A stretch of DNA of 46,366 bases from an uncultured Sulfurovum sp. Its GTDB lineage: Bacteria > Campylobacterota > Campylobacteria > Campylobacterales > Sulfurovaceae. Below the pieces are notes generated by a model. That model was given only the letters and a program-made list of their open reading frames with translations, ran no database searches and was not told the DNA's origin. The stretch is taken from positions 1 to 46,366 of the forward strand of contig CACVAX010000012.1 in NCBI GenBank assembly GCA_902727935.1, read 5' to 3'. Of this stretch, positions 17,880 to 26,866 are shown piece by piece. The stretch's first letter is position 1, and every line of letters starts with the position of its first letter. Position numbers and translations under genes: made by a program.

Positions 17880-18806
17880 ATGAAACAAATAACCCTGCTA
17901 TTATCAGCACTACTGCTTTTTTCTGCTTGTAGTGAAAGTGAAAAAGAAAAAGTAATAGATACCCTACAAGGTATTAAAGTTAGAGATGGAGAAAATGTAC
18001 TTAGTATAACAGATCTAAACGATACCCTCTCTGAAACTTCAGGCTTAGCTTATGTCGATGGGACACTTTGGGCGCATAATGACAGTGGTGGAGAAGCCAA
18101 ACTTTATGCTATCAGTGAAAATAATGGGAGCATCTTAAAAACTGTTACTATTTCTAATGCTACTAATGTAGATTGGGAAGATTTAGCATTTGATGAGACG
18201 CATCTCTTTATTGGAGACTTTGGAAACAATAGAGGAATACGTAAAAATTTAAGCATCTATAAAGTTAAATTAGCTGATTTAAAAACAGAGACCACAGTAG
18301 AAGCTGAAAAAATTGCTTTTTCTTATGCGACACAAACAGATTTTACAGCAAACAGCAGTACTAATTATGATTGTGAAGCATTTATTGCTTATGAAAACAA
18401 CCTTTATCTTTTCTCCAAAAATTATGGAAATGCACAAACCGATATGTATAAACTTGGGATGAGCAGTGTGGAGGTTGCCGAAAAAGTTAGTACCTTTGAT
18501 ACAGGTGCATTGGTAACAGGAGCAAGTATCGATGTAAGCAATAAATCATTGGCTTTAATTGGCTATGGTGCGAGTAGTACAAGTGAAGGTAACCCAAAAA
18601 CATGGATTTTTTCAGAGTTTACTGATACAGATTTTTTTAAAGGGAAACAAGAGAAAATTTCTTGGGGAACACCTAACATAGCTCAAATTGAAGGCGTAAC
18701 CCACAAAGAAAAAGGTGAACTCTATATTGGTTCTGAAAAATTAAACTATGACAATGGTTTACTTTCAGTTACTATTAAACAAAAGCTATATAAGTTAAAT
18801 TACTAA
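17880..18806 (+). CDS. Lipoprotein of unknown function, probable beta-propeller
   Basis: A 308-residue lipoprotein with a signal peptide and a clean lipobox LFSAC (Cys17). The mature part contains repeated strand-rich segments such as SETSGLAYVDGTLWAHNDSGG, NVDWEDLAFDETHLFIGDFGNN and DCEAFIAYENNLYLFSKN (each given as a separate motif). They look like blades of a propeller and carry conserved acidic residues (DWEDLA, DCEA, IEGV). Such proteins are found as unannotated periplasmic lipoproteins in several phyla. I cannot assign an activity; an esterase or phytase-like hydrolase is one possibility. It is a single-gene unit ending before a strong hairpin. Confidence 0.6.
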   Translation: MKQITLLLSALLLFSACSESEKEKVIDTLQGIKVRDGENVLSITDLNDTLSETSGLAYVDGTLWAHNDSGGEAKLYAISENNGSILKTVTISNATNVDWEDLAFDETHLFIGDFGNNRGIRKNLSIYKVKLADLKTETTVEAEKIAFSYATQTDFTANSSTNYDCEAFIAYENNLYLFSKNYGNAQTDMYKLGMSSVEVAEKVSTFDTGALVTGASIDVSNKSLALIGYGASSTSEGNPKTWIFSEFTDTDFFKGKQEKISWGTPNIAQIEGVTHKEKGELYIGSEKLNYDNGLLSVTIKQKLYKLNY

Positions 18807-18830
18807 CAAATAATAATCTCAATCTTGAAC

Positions 18831-18868
18831 TTTTGCTATTGAAGTATATATTGCTTTCAATAGCAAAA
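18831..18868. terminator. Bidirectional terminator between the lipoprotein gene and selO
   Basis: TTTTGCTATTGAAG (18831-18844) pairs with CTTTCAATAGCAAAA (18854-18868) with one bulged base. It lies between two convergent genes and is followed by TTTTAAT on the plus strand and by AAAAGTTC on the minus strand, so it mainly serves the plus strand and may serve both. Confidence 0.75.
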
Positions 18869-18881
18869 TTTTAATAAAAAC

Positions 18882-20585
18882 CTACGAAGAACAACTCACA
18901 TACGAAACCCCGGCAACATCAAAAAGTTCCGATGGTTTCTCTCTGTAATACTTTTCCTCTATCTTTTTAGATTGTTCCTCATAAGGGTTGTTCATCACCT
19001 CTTGTAACTCATGAATCAAGCTATAATCTCCACGAGAAGCTAACTTATACGCAGGTACTAAAAACCATTCACGTAAGGTATATTTTGGATTCACGGCTTT
19101 CATCTGTGTTGAAAGTGTTTCTCGTTCTTCATCAGTTGTTACACCTGTGGCTACTTGCCATTTTTCAAGCCACTGTGACCATCTATCCATCAGTTTTTTA
19201 TCAAGCACACTCTCACCATAAAAACTTTTAGCCAGTAAGGCAATGTCATTGGGGATAAAAGAGAGTTCACGAAAGAAGATGGTGTAATCTACTGACGTCT
19301 CTATCATTAATCTCATCAAATCATTAAAGAGCGTGGTGTCAAAGGTTTGAAGTCCTAGTTTAGAAGCCCACATTTTTATCATACGTGATTGCATGACTTT
19401 AGGGAAGTCACTTTTTATTTTCTCTAAAGCATCTTGTGCATTTTGGTTTCCTTCAAGCAAAGGTTTAAGTGCCAAACAAAACATTCCAAAGTTACGTTCG
19501 GCAGCTTTGGGTTGATTTAGAAAAGAAAAATGAATTCCCCCACCTGTCCATGACTGATATCTTGGGTCAAACACATCCATAAACCCAAAAGGGCCATAGT
19601 CAAGCCCAAATCCACCTACTGAACAGTTATCACTGTTAAAGTTTCCTTGACAGTACCCTACTCGAACCCAGTTTGCTATAAGTAACGTAAGACGTTTTCT
19701 AAATTCCTGAGCAAGGAGAAGTATTTTCTCTTCAAGTGGCAAGCTCTGGTCAATCTCTTCAGAATATTCACGTTCTATGGCATGTAAAACAATCTGTTCA
19801 AGCTCTTTAAGTGCATTTGGGTATTCATTTTTACGTGCACGCCGACCAAAAAGTTCAATCTGCCCCACTCGTAAAAACGAAGGAGCAACCCGTGTGCTAA
19901 TGGCAACAGCTTCATCGATCATCACTTCAGGGTCTCGTGAATACGATCCATTGTAAAACCATGGACGCTTCACTGTCTCGGTTTCCGAAGCATAAAAAGT
20001 CAATGAACGCGATGTTTCTATACCCAATGCGTGCATGTGTTCTTGTGCCAAAAACTCACGCACACTCGAACGTAACACAGCACGCCCATCAGCCCCACGA
20101 CAATAAGGTGTTTTACCCCCACCTTTAAGCTGCATCTCCCAACGCTTACCGTTGAGTACCCCTTCAAAAATCGACATGGCACGCCCATCACCATAGGCAT
20201 TACCCGTACGGAATGGACACTGCTCATAATACTCCGTCCCATAAATGGTCAAAGCATAACCCGTCGCCCAACCAAGCTTACTCAGTGGCTCTGGTAAAGC
20301 TGAAGTGTCACCAGAAAACATTTTCATAAACGGCTCTGAAGTTGCCAAAGAGTCTGACAAACCAAGTTCAGAAAAAAAGTTTGTACTGTGCGACACGTAT
20401 TTAGGATTTTTAATGCGTGTGGGTTTCACAGGAACAAAATGCCCAGAAAAAACTTCTCTAGGCTGATAGTCTAAGCCATCTTCCGTAGCATCAGGATTTG
20501 GGGTTAATGTGTTCATAAGTGAATAATCTGCGTGTTGTGCGAAGTCTTCTAGCGTCTCTACTGTAGTGTTTGTTGTTGTGTTCAT
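18882..20585 (-). CDS. selO: Protein adenylyltransferase SelO (YdiU family)
   Basis: A 567-residue pseudokinase-fold enzyme that AMPylates proteins on Ser/Thr/Tyr during redox stress. Diagnostic parts are [13 protein letters not shown] near residue 105, [18 protein letters not shown] near residue 153, [17 protein letters not shown] (about 174-190), and the metal-binding [12 protein letters not shown] near residue 320. The C terminus is YVSCSS, the conserved CxS tail in which vertebrate enzymes carry selenocysteine; here it is an ordinary cysteine. The length agrees with bacterial SelO (~480-560), with a slightly long N terminus. Single gene, convergent with the lipoprotein gene. Confidence 0.9.
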   Translation of the reverse strand: MNTTTNTTVETLEDFAQHADYSLMNTLTPNPDATEDGLDYQPREVFSGHFVPVKPTRIKNPKYVSHSTNFFSELGLSDSLATSEPFMKMFSGDTSALPEPLSKLGWATGYALTIYGTEYYEQCPFRTGNAYGDGRAMSIFEGVLNGKRWEMQLKGGGKTPYCRGADGRAVLRSSVREFLAQEHMHALGIETSRSLTFYASETETVKRPWFYNGSYSRDPEVMIDEAVAISTRVAPSFLRVGQIELFGRRARKNEYPNALKELEQIVLHAIEREYSEEIDQSLPLEEKILLLAQEFRKRLTLLIANWVRVGYCQGNFNSDNCSVGGFGLDYGPFGFMDVFDPRYQSWTGGGIHFSFLNQPKAAERNFGMFCLALKPLLEGNQNAQDALEKIKSDFPKVMQSRMIKMWASKLGLQTFDTTLFNDLMRLMIETSVDYTIFFRELSFIPNDIALLAKSFYGESVLDKKLMDRWSQWLEKWQVATGVTTDEERETLSTQMKAVNPKYTLREWFLVPAYKLASRGDYSLIHELQEVMNNPYEEQSKKIEEKYYREKPSELFDVAGVSYVSCSS

Positions 20586-20713
20586 GGTATTTCCTTGTCT
20601 ATTAGGAGTAATATTATCTGATTTCTGACACTATAGCAGATGAAGCTGAAAGCCTTGTTCTCTACCTTATCAAGCTCTAAAACAATGTATCTTCTACATC
20701 CAACAAGGTACTT

Positions 20714-21352
20714 TTAGAAAGTTCCTATCTCATCAACCAAGGTAACAAAATCATCTTCAAATGAATCCAAGAAGCTTTTTTCAATTAAATTAATACTGCC
20801 TAATAGTCTATGAGGAAAACTTTTTAACCTAACAATTAGATCATCCATCGAAAAAACTGATTTCTCTTGTGCTGAGGTTAATATCTCCTGCCAATCAACA
20901 CTGTAATACCGACTAATAAGGTAAATATCGAAAATATCTTTTGGATTATCACGACCAATAACGGCTGTAATTTTATTACTCAATATGTTTTCAATGCTAT
21001 CAATTTTATAACCATTCTCCAACACTCGTGGTTCTTTGTACCTCGGTACTCTATCATTAACAAAATCCACTTGTAACAATCCATTAACTTTAATACGCAC
21101 AAAATCTCTTGAATCTAACTCAGTTTCGATATTAAACTCTTTGGAAAGCTCTACTAAAATATTTTTAACAGCAAAATTAAACCGTGTCGAGCTATTGGTA
21201 AAAAAATCTAAGTCATCAGAATAGCGTTTTTCTTGATAGAAACGCGAAAGAGCCGTACCACCTGTCAGATAAAATTCATCTTCTACTTCAAAAACCTTCT
21301 TTAAAACTTCATCTTGTAAAGCATAAAGCTTTTTATAATCTATGCTACCCAT
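20714..21352 (-). CDS. AbiEii/AbiGii-type nucleotidyltransferase toxin
   Basis: A 212-residue protein of the nucleotidyltransferase AbiEii family. It has the motifs FYLTGGTALSRFY (about 26-38) and RYSDDLDFFT (about 43-52), whose aspartates bind metal, then DPKDI-like NPKDIFDIYLISR in the C-terminal helical half. These proteins are the toxin part of type IV toxin-antitoxin or phage-abortive systems and transfer nucleotides to a cellular target. It overlaps the preceding 104-codon gene by 13 bp, the usual arrangement for a two-gene module. It sits in a small accessory island with brnTA. Confidence 0.82.
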   Translation of the reverse strand: MGSIDYKKLYALQDEVLKKVFEVEDEFYLTGGTALSRFYQEKRYSDDLDFFTNSSTRFNFAVKNILVELSKEFNIETELDSRDFVRIKVNGLLQVDFVNDRVPRYKEPRVLENGYKIDSIENILSNKITAVIGRDNPKDIFDIYLISRYYSVDWQEILTSAQEKSVFSMDDLIVRLKSFPHRLLGSINLIEKSFLDSFEDDFVTLVDEIGTF

Positions 21353-21654
21353 TTCAATTCATTAATGGTTAATGGTTTATCTAAAAAATAATACTCTAAC
21401 ATATTCAATCTTCTTGCCATGTAGTCATGTTTAAAGCTAGGAAGCTTATACGACTCTATTAAGGTTTTTAACTCGCTCTTATCAAAAATTTTCATACTTT
21501 TTAAAAGCTCTTTTGCATTTTCTAAAATCTTAGTAAAAAGAAATATCTGTTCTTGTCTGTCTTTACTTTTAGCTAAAGAGATAAGACCATCTTCATTAAA
21601 ATTGTATTCCCAAAAACAATCTCTGAGGATATTTTGTATTTGTTCTTTTTGCAT
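21340..21654 (-). CDS. Putative partner (antitoxin) of the AbiEii-type toxin
   Basis: A 104-residue helical protein with no signal peptide. The sequence (RDCFWEYNFNEDGL at the N terminus, ARRLNMLEYYFLDKPLTINE and a terminal ELKW) resembles the small proteins repeatedly found directly upstream of AbiEii-type nucleotidyltransferases in Campylobacterota and Bacteroidota (DUF6922-like, from memory). It lacks the winged-helix/AbiEi plan of the classical antitoxin. Role as antitoxin is inferred from order, overlap and size only. The good ribosome site AAAAGGAGT precedes its ATG. Confidence 0.6.
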   Translation of the reverse strand: MQKEQIQNILRDCFWEYNFNEDGLISLAKSKDRQEQIFLFTKILENAKELLKSMKIFDKSELKTLIESYKLPSFKHDYMARRLNMLEYYFLDKPLTINELKWVA

Positions 21655-21796
21655 TTTTTACTCCTTTTCTTGTATTCTGCTACTTTTCATAATTTAATTT
21701 TTTCACGTGTAATATGGGAACTCATCTCTTAGACTATATTTTATCATACCTTTGATGAATTAAAATGAATCCACCGTTAAAGATGAGTTTAGAATA

Positions 21797-21825
21797 TTGA
21801 CAAAAAAATATAAAATCATTATAAT
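21797..21825 (+). promoter_or_regulatory. Perfect-consensus sigma70 promoter of brnTA
   Basis: TTGACA at 21797-21802, a 17-bp spacer and TATAAT at 21820-21825. The brnT ATG begins only 6 bases after the -10 box, so the message is predicted to be leaderless or nearly so, and no ribosome site is visible. Confidence 0.75.
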
Positions 21826-21831
21826 ATAATT

Positions 21832-22125
21832 ATGAATAAGATAAATTTTTCTTGGGATACCAATAAAGCCCAATCAAATTTGAAAAAACATCAAGTTTCA
21901 TTTGAAGAAGCTCAAACCGTTTTTGATGATGAAAATGCTCGTTTGATTTTTGACCCTGACCATAGTGAAAATGAAGATAGATTTATCTTACTTGGATTCA
22001 GTTGCAAATCCAAGATTTTAACGGTAGTGCATTGTTACCGAGATGATGAACAAAATGTTAGAATCATAAGTGCTAGAAAATCAACCAAAATAGAAGAAAA
22101 CCAATACAGGGAGTTTATATCATGA
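21832..22125 (+). CDS. brnT: BrnT family toxin
   Basis: A 97-residue RelE-fold ribonuclease toxin. It begins INFSWDTNKAQSNLKKHQVS, followed by FEEAQTVFDDENAR, and ends with RIISARKSTKIEENQYREF; all are typical BrnT segments, with the Arg and Lys residues of the active face in the C-terminal strand. It overlaps brnA by 4 bp (ATGA). The toxin-first order is usual for this system, where BrnA binds BrnT and represses the operon. The promoter upstream is an exact consensus. Confidence 0.9.
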   Translation: MNKINFSWDTNKAQSNLKKHQVSFEEAQTVFDDENARLIFDPDHSENEDRFILLGFSCKSKILTVVHCYRDDEQNVRIISARKSTKIEENQYREFIS

Positions 22126-22331
22126 GAGAAGAATACGATTTTAGTAAATCAATAAAAAATCCTTATGTACAAAAAGAGAAAAAGCAGATTTCTATCAATA
22201 TAGAGACAGATACCATTGAGTATTTTAAACTGTTAGCAAAAAAAGTTGGAATACCTTATCAAAATTTGATTAACTCTTATTTAACAGATTGTGCTACAAA
22301 GAAGGTTGAACTTCACTTAAAATGGGGATGA
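22122..22331 (+). CDS. brnA: BrnA family antitoxin
   Basis: A 69-residue antitoxin. The N-terminal ~20 residues (EEYDFSKSIKNPYVQKEKK) form the toxin-binding tail, and the rest is a ribbon-helix-helix DNA-binding domain (QISINIETDTIEYFKLLAKKVG, then YQNLINSYLTDC). The start overlaps brnT by 4 bp, so translation is coupled. Expected to autoregulate the promoter at 21797-21825. Confidence 0.88.
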   Translation: MREEYDFSKSIKNPYVQKEKKQISINIETDTIEYFKLLAKKVGIPYQNLINSYLTDCATKKVELHLKWG

Positions 22332-22383
22332 GTTTAATTATTCTTTCGTTACAATTAAATTAACTTATAGCTAAGGAAACAGA

Positions 22384-22911
22384 ATGTTAGATTTAATTTT
22401 TAGTGGCTTAGAAGGAATTGGTACGGTTATTGGTGCGATTGCTACGATTATTGGTGCATATTTTGTTTCTATGCAAATAAAAGCAACAAGAGAAAGTGAA
22501 GAAAAAAATGAATTAATAAAGCGAAAAGAAGTAACACTTAATGCCTATAGAGTACTTATTGATAATGTTTTAAACCATAATAACATTGTGTATGATGAGT
22601 TCAACTTAATAGAAAAAACTAAGCTATCAGAAGAAAATATGTTAGTTTTAAAAAAAAACTCTGACTTATTAAAACACTTAGACCATTTATTTGAATACAT
22701 AAATCAATTAGCAATAGGAACTAAACAAGGTATTTATGACTTAGATACACTTATTGAAATTTCAGGTAGACTATTTGTACGATTATATGACAGATATGAG
22801 TTATATATTAAGTTGACTAGAGAAAGTTATTCAGAAAGTATATATAAAGATATGGAAAGTTTTATTGAACAGATACGCAAAGAATTAATTAAAAATGAAG
22901 ATAAAGTATAA
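22384..22911 (+). CDS. Membrane-anchored protein of unknown function, shortened C terminus
   Basis: A 175-residue protein with one N-terminal membrane helix (about residues 11-31, GTVIGAIATIIGAYFVSM) followed by a long, charged, mostly helical cytoplasmic domain. The plan matches small one-helix proteins of accessory islands (DUF4760-like), but I cannot name the family. It has an AAGGAAA ribosome site. The last 11 codons lie in a 34-bp direct repeat whose second copy (22959-22992) continues in the same codon phase for another 24 codons. The native protein therefore probably ended with DIAVVYPIKEHFVIELL and the rest of that tail, not with KV. Confidence 0.5.
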   Translation: MLDLIFSGLEGIGTVIGAIATIIGAYFVSMQIKATRESEEKNELIKRKEVTLNAYRVLIDNVLNHNNIVYDEFNLIEKTKLSEENMLVLKKNSDLLKHLDHLFEYINQLAIGTKQGIYDLDTLIEISGRLFVRLYDRYELYIKLTRESYSESIYKDMESFIEQIRKELIKNEDKV

Positions 22912-22992
22912 TTATTCGCTTTTCTTTAACTCGTTCCACAACTCCAGTCAAAGGACTCATACGCAAAGAATTAATTAAAAATGAAGATAAAG
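22873..22992. repeat. 34-bp direct repeat with 52-bp spacer
   Basis: Two identical 34-bp copies stand at 22873-22906 and 22959-22992 (beginning ATACGCAAAGAATTAA). The spacer 22907-22958 is not an obvious gene. The arrangement looks like an 86-bp duplication or insertion at the end of the membrane-protein gene. Confidence 0.9.
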
Positions 22993-23066
22993 ATATTGCA
23001 GTTGTTTATCCTATAAAAGAACACTTTGTTATTGAATTATTATCAGGAAAATATAAAAATAGATGA
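22959..23066 (+). pseudogene. Detached 3' end of the membrane-protein gene
   Basis: Read from the second repeat copy, the frame codes IRKELIKNEDK as in the intact gene and goes on for 24 codons (DIAVVYPIKEHF to SGKYKNR) to TGA 23064-23066. It has no start codon or ribosome site of its own, so it looks like the stranded original C terminus. Confidence 0.55.
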
Positions 23067-23077
23067 TTTGAAGTTAG

Positions 23078-23112
23078 AAAAAGAAAAAGTGCAAGAAACT
23101 AAAGTTTCTCAC
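23078..23112 (-). terminator. Terminator of gatA-guaB
   Basis: On the minus strand GTGAGAAACT and AGTTTCTTGCAC form a stem (7 perfect pairs plus GTG/CAC with a 2-base bulge; 23089-23112) followed by TTTTTCTTTTT (23078-23088). Confidence 0.8.
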
Positions 23113-23125
23113 ACTAAAAAAAAAC

Positions 23126-24571
23126 CTACGAATGATAATTAGGACTCTCTTTCGTAATCGTAACATCATGAACATGAGATTCAGAAAGTCCAGCAGAGGT
23201 AATCTCTACGAACTCAGCTTTTTCCCAGAACACTTTGATGCTTTCCGAACCACAGTAACCCATAGAAGCCCGTAAACCACCTACCATTTGGTGAACTACA
23301 GAAGCAATTTTACCACGGTAAGGTACACGTCCTTCAATTCCTTCTGGAACAAGTTTGTCTGCTGCTGTTCCTTCTTGGAAATAACGGTCTGTACTTCCTT
23401 TAGTCATCGCACCAATGCTTCCCATACCACGGTATTCTTTGAACTGTCTACCATTAAATAAAATCATTTCACCCGGTGCTTCGTACGTACCAGCCAATGC
23501 AGAACCAAGCATAATTGAGCTTGCTCCTACAGCCAATGCCTTAGCAACATCTCCTGAAAATCTGATTCCACCATCAGCAATAACAGGAACACCTAATGGG
23601 TTGGCTACTTGTGCTACTTCATCAATAGCAGAGATTTGAGGTACACCAACACCCGTTACAATTCTAGTAGTACAAATAGAACCCGGTCCAATTCCTACCT
23701 TTACAGCATCGGCACCAGCTTCGATTAAATCTTTTGCTGCTGCACCTGAGGCAATGTTACCAGCAATAACGTCTACATCAAGATTGGCTTTGATTTCTCT
23801 AAGCGTATTCATAATTCCTTGTGAGTGACCATGAGCCGAGTCAAGAACAATAACATCCACACCAGCTTCTACTAAAGCTCTAGCACGGTCAATTTGTCCT
23901 ACACCAATGGCTGCACCAACGCGAAGTCTTCCATGTTTGTCTTTGTTGGCATTGGGAAATTGCTCTTTTTTCTCAATATCTTTAATGGTTACAAGCCCTT
24001 GTAATATATTGTTTTCATCAACAATAGGTAGTTTTTCAATTTTATGTTGCTGAAGCACTTTGGCAGCCTCTTCAAGGGTAATTCCTGCTTTTGCAGTCAC
24101 CAATGGCATTTTTGTCATTACGTCTTCAATTTTTGCAGACATGTCCGTAATGAAACGCATATCACGGTTGGTGATAATCCCAAGAAGAACCATCTTTTCG
24201 TCCACAACGGGTACACCTGAGATTTTGTACTCACCCATCAGTCTGTCAGCATCACCCACTGTTTTGTTAGGAGCGATGAAGATAGGGTCAATAATAATTC
24301 CACTCTCAGACTTTTTAACTTTTGAGATTTGCTTTGCTTGTGTTTCCACGTCCATGTTTTTATGGATAATTCCAATACCACCTAAGTGTGCCATTGCAAT
24401 GGCAGCTTGGTATTCAGTTACGGTATCCATGGCAGCTGAAACCAATGGAGTGTTCAACGTTACACGCTTTGTAAGGTTGGTTTTAATACAAACTTCTTTA
24501 GGAAGAACGGTTGAGTGTTGAGGAACTAACAATAAGTCTTCAAATGTAAATGCTTTTTTCTTAATGTTCAT
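23126..24571 (-). CDS. guaB: IMP dehydrogenase
   Basis: A 481-residue enzyme that oxidises IMP to XMP with NAD+, the committed step of GMP synthesis. The catalytic loop [18 protein letters not shown] holds Cys300. Two CBS domains lie between residues about 92 and 205 ([19 protein letters not shown]). The flap [20 protein letters not shown] is near residue 430. The length is typical. It follows gatA by 11 bp on the same strand and is followed by a clear terminator, so gatA-guaB is one operon. Confidence 0.97.
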   Translation of the reverse strand: MNIKKKAFTFEDLLLVPQHSTVLPKEVCIKTNLTKRVTLNTPLVSAAMDTVTEYQAAIAMAHLGGIGIIHKNMDVETQAKQISKVKKSESGIIIDPIFIAPNKTVGDADRLMGEYKISGVPVVDEKMVLLGIITNRDMRFITDMSAKIEDVMTKMPLVTAKAGITLEEAAKVLQQHKIEKLPIVDENNILQGLVTIKDIEKKEQFPNANKDKHGRLRVGAAIGVGQIDRARALVEAGVDVIVLDSAHGHSQGIMNTLREIKANLDVDVIAGNIASGAAAKDLIEAGADAVKVGIGPGSICTTRIVTGVGVPQISAIDEVAQVANPLGVPVIADGGIRFSGDVAKALAVGASSIMLGSALAGTYEAPGEMILFNGRQFKEYRGMGSIGAMTKGSTDRYFQEGTAADKLVPEGIEGRVPYRGKIASVVHQMVGGLRASMGYCGSESIKVFWEKAEFVEITSAGLSESHVHDVTITKESPNYHS

Positions 24572-24582
24572 ATGTGGGTCCT

Positions 24583-25923
24583 TTATTTGGTGTAATTTAC
24601 TGCTTCTTCAAGGCTTAATGCCCCGTCAAACAGAGCTTGTTCGTTAAATGCTTTTCCAATCAATTGTAAACCTATTGGCATACCCTCTGCATTCTTTGCC
24701 ACAGGCAATGAAAGTGCTGGAAGACCAGCAAGGTTAATGGCAATGGTATACATGTCTGACTTATACATCTCTAGTGGGTCTTGGTTTGATCCCATCTTTG
24801 GAGCAACTGTTGGTGCTACTGGCGAAAGAATCAAGTCGGCCTCTTCAAAAATCTTATTAAATTCATCTTTAATAAGGTGTCTTACTTTTTGAGCTTTTAC
24901 GTAGTAAGCATCGTAGTAACCAGCTGAAAGTACAAAGTTTCCAAGCATGATTCTTCGTTTTACTTCATCACCAAATTGTGCTCTAGTGTTTCTAAATGTC
25001 TCTTCAAGATTTGCTCCCTCAACACGTTTACCATAACGAATACCATCATAACGTGCCAAGTTCGTTGTTGCTTCAGCTGTTGCAACAATGTAATACGTTG
25101 CAATGTCGTACTTTGTGTTTGCCATGTTTTTGTGAACAATGGTATGACCAGCTTCTTCTAACTTTTGAACCGTCATTGCGTAAGCATCTTGAACCTCTTG
25201 GCTTGCTTCTGTAATGTAGTTATTTATAACTGCAATCGTTAACTTTCTGTCAGCATTTAAGTTATCAGTCACTGATTCTAATGCTAAGGTAGAACAAGTA
25301 GAATCTTTCTCATCATGCGAAGCAATGGCATCATATAAAATCGCTGCATCTTCAACATTTTGCGTAATTGGTCCTATCTGATCAAGTGATGAAGCATAAG
25401 CACCCAAACCAAAACGGCTTACACGTCCATACGTTGGCTTCATACCTACACAACCACAATAAGCAGCTGGCTGACGAATGGATCCACCCGTATCAGAACC
25501 AAGAGCTGCAATGGCAATACCACCAGCAACAGCAGCAGCTGAACCACCTGAAGATCCACCCGGAACTCTCTCTAAATCATGAGGGTTTTTTGTTGCTCCG
25601 TAGAAAGAACTCTCGGTTGTAGAACCCATGGCAAATTCGTCCATGTTGGCTCTACCAAAAGCAGCAAAACCTTTGGCTTGTAAATTTTCGATAACCGTTG
25701 CATTGTAAGGTGCAACATAGCCTTGTAGAATCTCTGATCCTGAAGTTACTGACCACTCTTTAACTTGGATATTATCTTTAATAAGAATGGGAATACCTTC
25801 ACCAGCCGAAGCAAAATCAACGTAAGCGTTTAACCCACCCTCTTTGGCTTTGGTTTCCATCTCAACTTTTAGTGCGTCAAGCTCATCTTTGCTCTTTGTT
25901 AATGCTTCTTTTAAGGTAATCAC
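24583..25923 (-). CDS. gatA: Asp-tRNA(Asn)/Glu-tRNA(Gln) amidotransferase subunit A
   Basis: A 446-residue amidase-signature enzyme, the glutaminase part of GatCAB, which converts misacylated Glu-tRNA(Gln) and Asp-tRNA(Asn). The Ser-cisSer-Lys triad is visible as Lys49 (ILIKDN), Ser124 ([10 protein letters not shown]) and Ser148 ([12 protein letters not shown]). The 24-residue spacing between the serines matches known GatA. The start is GTG at 25923 with AGGA 9 bases upstream. gatB and gatC are elsewhere, as usual in Campylobacterota. Confidence 0.96.
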   Translation of the reverse strand: MITLKEALTKSKDELDALKVEMETKAKEGGLNAYVDFASAGEGIPILIKDNIQVKEWSVTSGSEILQGYVAPYNATVIENLQAKGFAAFGRANMDEFAMGSTTESSFYGATKNPHDLERVPGGSSGGSAAAVAGGIAIAALGSDTGGSIRQPAAYCGCVGMKPTYGRVSRFGLGAYASSLDQIGPITQNVEDAAILYDAIASHDEKDSTCSTLALESVTDNLNADRKLTIAVINNYITEASQEVQDAYAMTVQKLEEAGHTIVHKNMANTKYDIATYYIVATAEATTNLARYDGIRYGKRVEGANLEETFRNTRAQFGDEVKRRIMLGNFVLSAGYYDAYYVKAQKVRHLIKDEFNKIFEEADLILSPVAPTVAPKMGSNQDPLEMYKSDMYTIAINLAGLPALSLPVAKNAEGMPIGLQLIGKAFNEQALFDGALSLEEAVNYTK

Positions 25924-26041
25924 TTATATATCCTACTATCGATGTAAAAAATTGCGTGATTATAGCTAAAAGTTAATTCGACTACTATTATTTACTTTTG
26001 AATGTTATACTTTTAAAGTAAACTAAAAAAAAGGAAATAAT

Positions 26042-26740
26042 ATGAAGAAAATCGCTTATTTTACAACCATAACACTACTTGCACTAACTACAGAGGGCAT
26101 GGCTAACAATGGTCTTGATGATTTAGGAGAAATTAAAATTGTTGATGAGTCAGCAAAATCAAGCCTCTTTCAAAGAGAAAAAATTGTGGGATGCACAGAT
26201 TTTGCAAAAAAGAAAGAACTCTCATGCTCAAAAGAGCCTGAAGAAGTTATTTTAAATAAATTACCCAGCAGTCAACAACTAGAAGAAACTGACTTAGATG
26301 ATGATGATGCAAGGGAAAAGATGAAAGAACAATTAAGTTCAATATTAGCTGAACTAAAAAAGTTAAGAAAAGAACAACAAGCAGACAGAGCAACTATTCA
26401 ACAACTCAAAGGAATTATTACTGCTTTGTCTGAAAAAAAGACAAAACATAGTCCGATAAGAATGACCAAAGTAAAAAAAGATATCAAAAAAATCACACCT
26501 AAGAAAAGTAAAACTAGCAGTAAAACAGCTACCCTCATAAGAAAAGCCATTAAAGAAATCTCACGTGATGAGCATTCAGCTGTGATAGAAGTACAAAACA
26601 ATGAATCACTTTCTACTTATGCACAAGCTTATTATAATGATAACAGTAAATACCATAGAATTTACAATGCCAACAAAGACAAGATACCAGCAAGTATGGT
26701 AATTATGATTGGAGATAGATTAACCATCCCTCTTCCATAA
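26042..26740 (+). CDS. Secreted coiled-coil protein with C-terminal LysM-like domain
   Basis: A 232-residue protein with a signal peptide (cleavage likely after GMA, residue 21). A charged low-complexity middle contains a probable coiled coil (residues about 88-125, REKMKEQLSSILAELKKLRK), followed by a Lys/Ser/Thr-rich linker. The last ~50 residues (VIEVQNNESLSTYAQAYYND, later YNANKDKIPAS and IGDRLTIP) fit a LysM peptidoglycan-binding repeat. Two cysteines in GCTDFAKKKELSCS may form a disulfide. Likely a periplasmic wall-associated protein; the partner is unknown. It ends 8 bp before the convergent micro-gene after ileS. Confidence 0.7.
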   Translation: MKKIAYFTTITLLALTTEGMANNGLDDLGEIKIVDESAKSSLFQREKIVGCTDFAKKKELSCSKEPEEVILNKLPSSQQLEETDLDDDDAREKMKEQLSSILAELKKLRKEQQADRATIQQLKGIITALSEKKTKHSPIRMTKVKKDIKKITPKKSKTSSKTATLIRKAIKEISRDEHSAVIEVQNNESLSTYAQAYYNDNSKYHRIYNANKDKIPASMVIMIGDRLTIPLP

Positions 26741-26748
26741 GAACTTTT

Positions 26749-26865
26749 TTACAATTTCTTTTTATAGTGTTGGACTACCAAAAGTCCAACACCTACTAAA
26801 GCCAAGATAAAAACAATCGACCCAACAATTACTTCTGTTGGGATAGGTTGGCTTAAATCAAACAT
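26749..26865 (-). CDS. 38-residue single-pass membrane protein
   Basis: An ATG one base after the ileS stop codon (TAAGATG) opens a 38-codon frame. It reads MFDLSQPIPTEVIVG, then a 20-residue hydrophobic helix (SIVFILALVGVGLLVV), then a basic end QHYKKKL. The layout (acidic/polar outside, one helix, positive inside end) is that of a genuine small membrane protein, and the position implies translational coupling to ileS. A 10-bp perfect inverted repeat (GTGTTGGACT/AGTCCAACAC, 26767-26792) lies inside the coding sequence. Function unknown. Confidence 0.65.
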   Translation of the reverse strand: MFDLSQPIPTEVIVGSIVFILALVGVGLLVVQHYKKKL

Positions 26866-26866
26866 C

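Noticed and set aside
24060-24521. Long open frame antisense to guaB, and similar frames antisense to aclA and gatA.
   Set aside because: They mirror the codon bias of the real genes, have no ribosome sites and no recognisable protein features.
25990-26000. The 11-mer ATTTACTTTTG, equal to the core of the TTAC operators, upstream of the LysM gene.
   Set aside because: It lacks both flanking TTACC repeats and the 20-bp spacing to a -10 box, so chance in an AT-rich spacer is more likely.
26767-26792. 10-bp perfect hairpin as a terminator for the LysM gene or ileS.
   Set aside because: No T-run follows the stem on either strand; it lies inside the micro-gene.
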